Source: Embiotoca jacksoni
Lineage: Eukaryota; Chordata; Actinopteri; Embiotocidae
Assembly (NCBI GenBank): GCA_022577435.1
Contig: JAKOON010000011.1
Coordinates: forward strand, 1,623,001 to 1,687,000
DNA: 64,000 nt
Direction of reading: 5' to 3'
The notes below the pieces were generated by a model, which saw nothing but the letters and a program-made list of their open reading frames with translations, searched no databases and was not told the DNA's origin. This document shows positions 58,335-64,000 of this stretch, piece by piece. Position 1 is the first letter of the stretch. Each line of letters opens with the position of its first letter. The position numbers and the translations under genes are program-made.

Positions 58335-60512
58335 ATGTCTGGCGGAGGAGAGGTGCGCGTCCTCCGCCAAGAGCCCGGACAAGAGAGCCCGAGGATGCCG
58401 GCCTGGAAGCGAGAAATCCTGGAGAGGAGGAAGGCGAAGGGTGGCGGACCTGCGGGAGCCGGTGCACCGGAGACTAGTCCCGGCGCTGCGGGCCCACAGC
58501 GGCTAAACGGCGAGACAACGGGAAATGTGAACGGCAGCAGCAGCAGCAGCAGCGGCGGAGGCGGCGGCGGCGCAGCCAAAAGAGACAGCGGAGCGACCGG
58601 TGGGTCCGGGCGGAACTACACCATCAACACGGCCAGCCAACACTTCGGGAACAACAAAGAGCCGCGACCCGTAGACGTCGAGAGGACGGCATCGAGGGAG
58701 GACGACAGACATGAGAGCTTGGTGCTCCAGGAAAGTCTGGGGCCGCTGGAAGAGAACCCGTTCATCAAGCTGGAGAAGGAGCGCAGGAGGCGGCAGGACC
58801 GGGAGAACGCCGCTCGCCCCGTTCAGCACATCCTGGAGCTGTACGGCAGCGTCCCCGGTATACGGACTATCCGCGCGGACAATATTATCATAATTGAGTC
58901 TGATCCGGATTACTTTCCGGAAGCCGCGGGGTTAAAAACCGGGTCAAAATGGCAACAAAACGGTGTCAGTGGTTATAGCTCTTTGAACGACCTTCTGGAC
59001 CGGAGAGGGAGTGCTATCACTGAGATAAGAGCCAAGGAAGTGGTCATTTATGACACCACTTTAAGCAAGAGCGAGGAGAACTTGAGCACCCTGGGTCGCA
59101 ATGATCATGAGGTCTCATACGAGAGTACAGGTGAGGGTCAAGGTAGGGTTAGCCGGATCTTGCAGAAGTTTGACAGCAACTATGGGAAGCTGCAGAAGAA
59201 GTCCCACAGCACAGAGAACCTGCTGGAGCTGGATTGTAGTGCCAGCCGCAGGCCAAGACCCTGGCCCAAGCCACAGCCAGATCTGGTGCCAAAGCCCTGG
59301 CCAGGCCCCTCGGGCAGCAGCCAGCCATCGTCACCTGTCTTCCAGAGTCCCCGGTCTTCCAAACCAAAGCCACAGCCTGCTGTCTCTGAGCAGGGCAGCC
59401 CCCGGCGTCCTGCCGGGCCCCCGCAGCCCGTGTCTTCCTTCCGTCAGCGGTTTGAGGAAAGCACACCTGTCCCCTCCAAACATGAGCCAGACAGGGGGCA
59501 AAGCATGCCCACCAGAGAGAGAGACTGGGAGGGCGCCGATGTGCCCCCCAAACCTAAGGTGCCACGCTCTCCGGAGACCCGCCGTGCCCGTGCCGAGTCC
59601 CCCACAAGTCCCAAGGTGTCACGATCTACACCTGACTTTGAGATACATCCCTCCCCAAAGCCAGACCTCGCCCTAATTCCTGATGGGGACACCCAGGCGC
59701 GGGCCCTCGCAAACCTGCGCCTGCAGTCCCGAAACTCCTTCACGGTGATCCCCAAGCGCCGTCTCGCTGCCTCATCCGCAACCAGCGAGGTGACACCACC
59801 TGGCCCCATGAAGTCTTCCCCCTCTCACAGAGTGGCAGAGGTGCCCACACCAGGAGTGCCAACCTCCCACACCCCTAGTCTCACTCCGGCCTCCTCGAAA
59901 TGGAAAGAGGAGAAACTGCAGGAGGAGAAGGAGGTGGAGAGGGTCGTGAGGCCGTCCAAGCCTGACCCGTCTCCCACTGTTGCCACAAGTTTCACTCCCC
60001 CTCCCACCTCAGCACCTTTGTCTCCGTCCCCTGCTGTCACCCCAGCTCCCTCCTCGCCACCTGTCCTGGCTTCACCCCCATCTTCACCTCCCTTCTCTCC
60101 TGTCCCATCAGACTCTCCTCCCGCTCCCTACCCTGTCCCTTCAACACCCTCCCCAGCTCCACAGCAACCTCCTGGGGATCAGCTGCCGGTAACAAACATA
60201 GACGACATTGAGGTGGAGCCCCCGCAGCGCGTCCCTGTTCCCAGCCCCATGGTGCAGAGGAAAAAGGGAAACACCTTCACCGTGGTGCCGAAACGGAGGG
60301 CGGAGCCCGATGCGCAGCCAAGCTCACCTGAGCCCCAGCAGGAAACCTCAAGTGAGCCCCCGCCCGGCTCCACGCCCCCGCAGGCCCCGTACGCCCAGCT
60401 GGGCACTCTGCTGAAGAAGCGCTACCCTGCTGTGGAAGAGATCGAGGTCATCGGTGGGTACCTTTCCCTGGAAAGGTCCTGCCTCACCAAGACGGGCTCC
60501 GAGGGCAAAAAG
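58335..60512 (+). CDS. tprn: Taperin, first coding exon (gene continues past window)
   Basis: Actin-associated, phosphatase-1-binding protein enriched at the tapered base of hair-cell stereocilia; loss of human TPRN causes deafness DFNB79. The exon runs from ATG 58335 to donor AAAAAG|GTGAGT and encodes 726 residues in phase 0. The frame is open upstream only to a GTG, so 58335 is the start. MPAWKREILERRKAK (21-35) is the conserved N-terminal block. Next come a Ser/Gly stretch (68-79), NPFIKLEKERRRRQDRENAA (141-160), VQHILELYGSVPGIRTIRAD (163-182), a long proline/serine-rich disordered region (about 305-620), two FTV[IV]PKRR motifs (469-476 and 648-655) and KKRYPAVEEIEVIGGYLSLE (694-713). The PP1-docking KISF motif of the family should be in the next exon, beyond this window. 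Confidence 0.96.
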
Positions 60513-61055
60513 GTGAGTGCACAAAAGTCGACCAAACTGTGAGGCATTATTGGCTGTTGTATGTAGGGAACACACAGAGAACAGGGCCGGGAAGGTTGGC
60601 GGATTCATCTACTGACTACTGTGATTGAAGTCTCGGCAAAGATGTCAGCAAAACAGCTGGTTTTGACCTGTGAAACGTGATCATTTTATATCACTGTAAA
60701 CTGAATATCTTTTGGGTTTTGGACCGTTTGTTATTTGCAGCTTTAATTCCCAGATCATCCTCCTTCAGGGAAATTAAACACGTCAACCCTGCAGCACACA
60801 GAAAGTAGTAATACTCCTGTTTCCTTCCAATATTCCATGTGCCAAATCTTTCCAGGGGAATCATCCAAGTTTCCTCTGATCTAAATTTAGTAGTCAAGCG
60901 TCAGACAGGAGCAGCTCTGTTTCGGTTTTCTTTGCATCTCTGTGCACCTGTCACTGAAATGTTCTTCAAACCAAGCCGGCACCCTCCGCTGGTCACCTGA
61001 GCTTCTTTTTAAAGCCTTGTTTTCAGCTCATGGTTAATCCTCACAGTTCCTCTCG

Positions 61056-61089
61056 TGTGTTGTGTTGTGTTGTGTTGTGTTGTGTTGTG
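61056..61089. repeat. (GTGTT)n minisatellite
   Basis: Seven tandem GTGTT units between TCTC and GAGTGTG. Confidence 0.88.
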
Positions 61090-62301
61090 AGTGTGTTTGC
61101 TGGTCTAAATCTCCATGTCCCATCACTTGACCGGCTGCAGGCCTTGTTGGTGCGTTAAGTGGATTAAATGTGTGAGTTTCCAGCCACTGGGAGCGACACG
61201 CAGCACTCTTTCCTGTGAACTGCCGTTCCACAAAAGCATGCTATTCGTCACAGAGCGCATTACTGGGTTAGGTGGCTCTCCAAGCCTATTGACTACACAA
61301 TCTCATCAAGGCTGTATTTGGTTCTCGGGGTTTCTCGGGGATTTGGGCCAGCTCTGACCTGTCCCAGTCTTAGAGGAACAAACCCCTTTTTTACAGTTTA
61401 TTTCAGCAGAGTTCTGGTTCACATTCCCAGGCCTCATCCCAAATCCTAATTAAATGATAGCAGAGAGTGTGTTTTGAGCACGGCAGTTATCCTCCCATCG
61501 TAATCACATATCTGGTGCCTGTCTGGTGAAGGTCCTGCTGCACATTGCTCCCGTTTCTTTATTAGGGATTAATTAGATATCAAAGACCGCTTCTAATTAA
61601 TTTTGCGAGGCTGTGTGTGGATTCTGCGCCGGATCAGCCTGCATGTCGAGCACTGTTTCCAGCACCATGGTGTTTATGTTGCTTTGGTATCTGCAACGAG
61701 GGGAGAGGAAACGATTTCCACCTGTGGCTTGAATTCTTAGCATTTGTTTTACTGGCATCTCTGTGGTGGAGATGCTCAGGATGTGCGGTATGTAACCACA
61801 GCATCCTGAGCGGGAGTCCAACCCGGTTGCACGATGTCCCTCAACCGTCCACTTACTGCACCGAAAAGAGAAGCAAGACGCACTTTAAGGATTCTTCCAG
61901 TTACGTCACACGTCTAACCTTTCTGGTCTGATCTACAAAGCAGCACATCGCTTCTAATTCTGAATATTTTGAGCCTTTTGGCAGCCCTTCAATCTAGGCC
62001 GGTGTTACAACCTCTCACGCTGGCTCGCCGTCCCGTTTCGTTGACCTGCTGTTCTGTAATCCTCTGCTCTCCGAGTAAATCCAGCTACTTCTTCTACTTG
62101 TGTTTTTTATCGCCTCATAACTCCATGTTATTTCTCCAACGCAGGTGTGCAGTAGAAAACACTAATTATTGTATGTTTGATTCATTCTTTTTATACTCAT
62201 CGTTATTAAAAGCAATCATGCCTTTGACTTTCAATTCAAACTATTTTTTAAATTTTGAATATTTTTCCAGTGCTTTGGCTTATGTTTCCAGCTCAGACAA
62301 T

Positions 62302-62820
62302 AGACTGTATATAAAAGTCGACGTTAGCGTCCATGTCTGAAAAATGAGGCTGATGTGGAAAAGCTTTAAGCTGAAATACCACCGAGTGCCGTTAGAGGTC
62401 GGCTCCAAAAAACCTCCGGCTCCATTGACTCCCATTCAACTAGTCTCACAAAATTCTAAGTCAATAGAATTTCTCCACGAGTTATATTTTTTTTGTTGGC
62501 TAAAGTCGCTCTTACTTATTAGTTTTCTGGCCATAAATTAGAAACCTTTTTTTTTGGGGGGGGGGCGTGTCTGTTTGATTGACAGGCCTGTAGTGCAGTC
62601 AGGTTAAAGCTATCGGTGTGCGGGACGTAGTATCGCCGGGTTACCAATCGGATTGAGTCAGATCCACCGCTCGCTCCTCCCCAGCTCGTCCAAATATGGT
62701 CACCACCGGCTCCAAACCGCTCCGAACTACCAAGATGGCGCCTGAACTCGAGGCTTCATAACGGTCGTTCACAAACCAACAGATGACGTCGGTGCCGGTT
62801 GCCGCTTGGTTTAGACTCCA
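62302..62820 (+). repeat. CRE-bearing interspersed repeat, copy 3
   Basis: Best-preserved CpG-rich copy: GACTGTATATAAAAGTCGAC, GTCTGAAAAATGAGGCTGAT, GGCTCCAAAAAACCTCCGGC, TGATTGACAGGCCTGTAGTG, CCAAATATGGTCAC, AAGATGGCGCC and CTCGAGGCTTCATAACGG. The palindrome position is TGACGTCG at 62784-62791. Confidence 0.75.
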
Positions 62821-62869
62821 TTTTTTTTGAGGTGGTGCCTTTGTGGCAGCTTGTCTTCACTCTCCATTT

Positions 62870-63180
62870 AACTGATATATCAGACGGATTTTATCAGACC
62901 ATATTGGCCTATCGCCGATATATTGGTATTGGCGTATGTTCGCCGATGAAAGCTCGTTTTTGCAGAACATAAATTTCCAGTGAAGTTTACTTTTTAATGG
63001 CACTGATGTCAGCATGGACAAAAACAACCGTATATCTTACTTCCATACGTATCTTTGTCTCAATTGTCCAAAGTGTTTGATAACCATATTTGAGGAATCA
63101 TTGTGAATTTTGTTTGTAGTCATACTGTAAATATTTAAAGAACATCGGCACATATCGGAATGTTTTTTACTCCATGATAT
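62870..63180 (+). repeat. Possible TATCGG-rich interspersed repeat
   Basis: ATTGGCCTATCGCCGATATA, TTGGTATTGGCGTATG and, 200 bp on, ACATCGGCACATATCGGAAT recall a fish repeat rich in ATATCGGTATCGGC. Boundaries not resolved. Confidence 0.4.
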
Positions 63181-64000
63181 CAACATTAGTCCTAAATGTC
63201 CAGTCTTGAGCTCGGCCCTTAAAAACATCTGGAGAAAATGTAGTTCATATATCTCTTTGATGAAGGTACTGACAAGAGTATCTCTAACTATCATGTTGCC
63301 AGCAGTGTTGGAAACTGTCCAGCTCTTATCGAGTCAAAGCGAAACATTGTTTTCGCTAAATAGCTTTTATCTTTCCAGCAGAGTTTTCTCCACATGTTTC
63401 CCTCTAATTCAGCTTCATATTTTCACTGGCAACTCTGGGACGCTGACTGGAATTTAAAATAACGTTGTGTGGGTTTTCCTTCACAATGACAGATACCGGG
63501 GTCGATCTGCAGACTTGTCCAATGCAAACCGAGTAGTGGGCCGTGTTTTTATTGTGTGCACATACATGGAGATCATTACCACTGGCTGCAGCAGTGACAC
63601 GTGAACACGTCCTGCCTTTTTGTCCTTGTTACTCACAAACCAAAACTCTTTTCTCCTTTTGTTGTCCGTCTGCTGTTCTTGGTCATCATCAAGGCCCAGA
63701 TTTTCTTTTCTTTCTTTTCTGGGCAGGGCTGCGCAGGCAATTACAAAAAGCATCGAGGCTTGGCCTAGCCTGTATAATTTGTGTGGAATTTTTGTTCAGC
63801 GCTGCGTCTGTGAGAGCAGCCTCCGCTCAGCGTTCTGGTCCGGGATTGGGAGGGTTTTTTGTAAGCGCTCTTTTTCCAACAAACCATTTTTTTTACGAGG
63901 AGTTTGGCTGAAAAGAATGTTCCATATGCACGTCAGATGCAGAGCGTCAACTCTTCCTCTAGATTTTCCAAAAGATTTCCTCTACGCTCGTCCTCTTTCT

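Larger units (their letters stand above)
60513..64000 (+). other. tprn: tprn intron 1 (partial)
   Basis: At least 3.5 kb of intron. Contains a (GTGTT)n run at 61056-61089, a CRE-bearing repeat copy at 62302-62820 and a TATCGG-rich repeat at about 62870-63180. Open frames here have no recognisable similarity, and no second tprn exon was found before base 64000. Confidence 0.7.

Noticed and set aside
59101..59676. 191-codon open frame inside taperin
   Set aside because: A frame shadow within the proline-rich, GC-rich tprn exon; no similarity of its own.
62302..62820. Possible gene start with TATA-like TGTATATAAAAG in tprn intron 1
   Set aside because: The same sequence recurs at 28009 and 31217, so it is part of a repeat rather than a gene-specific promoter.
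1..64000. CRISPR arrays, bacterial operons, phage or integrated viral genes
   Set aside because: No regularly spaced repeats, no ribosome-binding-site-led gene strings and no viral protein signatures. The reverse transcriptase present belongs to a non-LTR retrotransposon.

Overview
The window is vertebrate nuclear DNA, almost certainly from a teleost fish. The genes have introns with canonical GT/AG junctions, and the proteins read as clear orthologues of human genes. The introns carry repeats typical of fish: a Tc1-like transposon, an R2/NeSL-type LINE, small inverted-repeat elements and a tRNA-derived SINE remnant. I see no bacterial, viral or CRISPR content. Family names for repeats rest on recall, not on a database search.

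Layout, left to right. (1) 1-38102, minus strand: the 5' eleven coding exons (608 codons) of a natriuretic peptide receptor guanylate cyclase, best matched to NPR2 (GC-B). They cover the signal peptide, ligand-binding domain, transmembrane helix and first part of the kinase-homology domain. The rest of that domain, the dimerisation helix and the cyclase domain lie off the left edge. A Tc1-like element with a 2-nt frameshift sits in the last intron seen. (2) 38.5-46.4 kb: intergenic, with a broken, 5'-truncated LINE on the minus strand (about 40.9-43.9 kb) and smaller repeats. (3) 46.4-54.1 kb, minus strand: a complete ALAD gene (porphobilinogen synthase), 11 coding exons plus a non-coding first exon, 331 residues, all zinc and lysine active-site residues present. 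(4) 54.4-56.7 kb, plus strand: TMEM203, an intronless 138-residue ORF, transcribed divergently from ALAD from a shared intergenic promoter. (5) 58.3-64 kb, plus strand: taperin (TPRN), one large first coding exon (726 codons) followed by intron 1, which runs off the right edge.

The genes do not form a pathway: cGMP signalling, haem synthesis, ER calcium handling and stereocilia structure are unrelated. Their interest as a set is synteny, because from general knowledge all four human orthologues lie on chromosome 9. I reconstructed exon boundaries by reading splice sites and checking phase, and the reading frame closes exactly across every junction in both multi-exon genes.

I found no convincing new biological system. 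The items most worth a second look are the repeat-borne regulatory motifs in introns (a CRE palindrome family and nuclear-receptor DR1 sites), the in-frame 25-residue kinase-homology cassette of npr2, the ALAD/TMEM203 divergent promoter, and the specific lesions in the two autonomous-type mobile elements.
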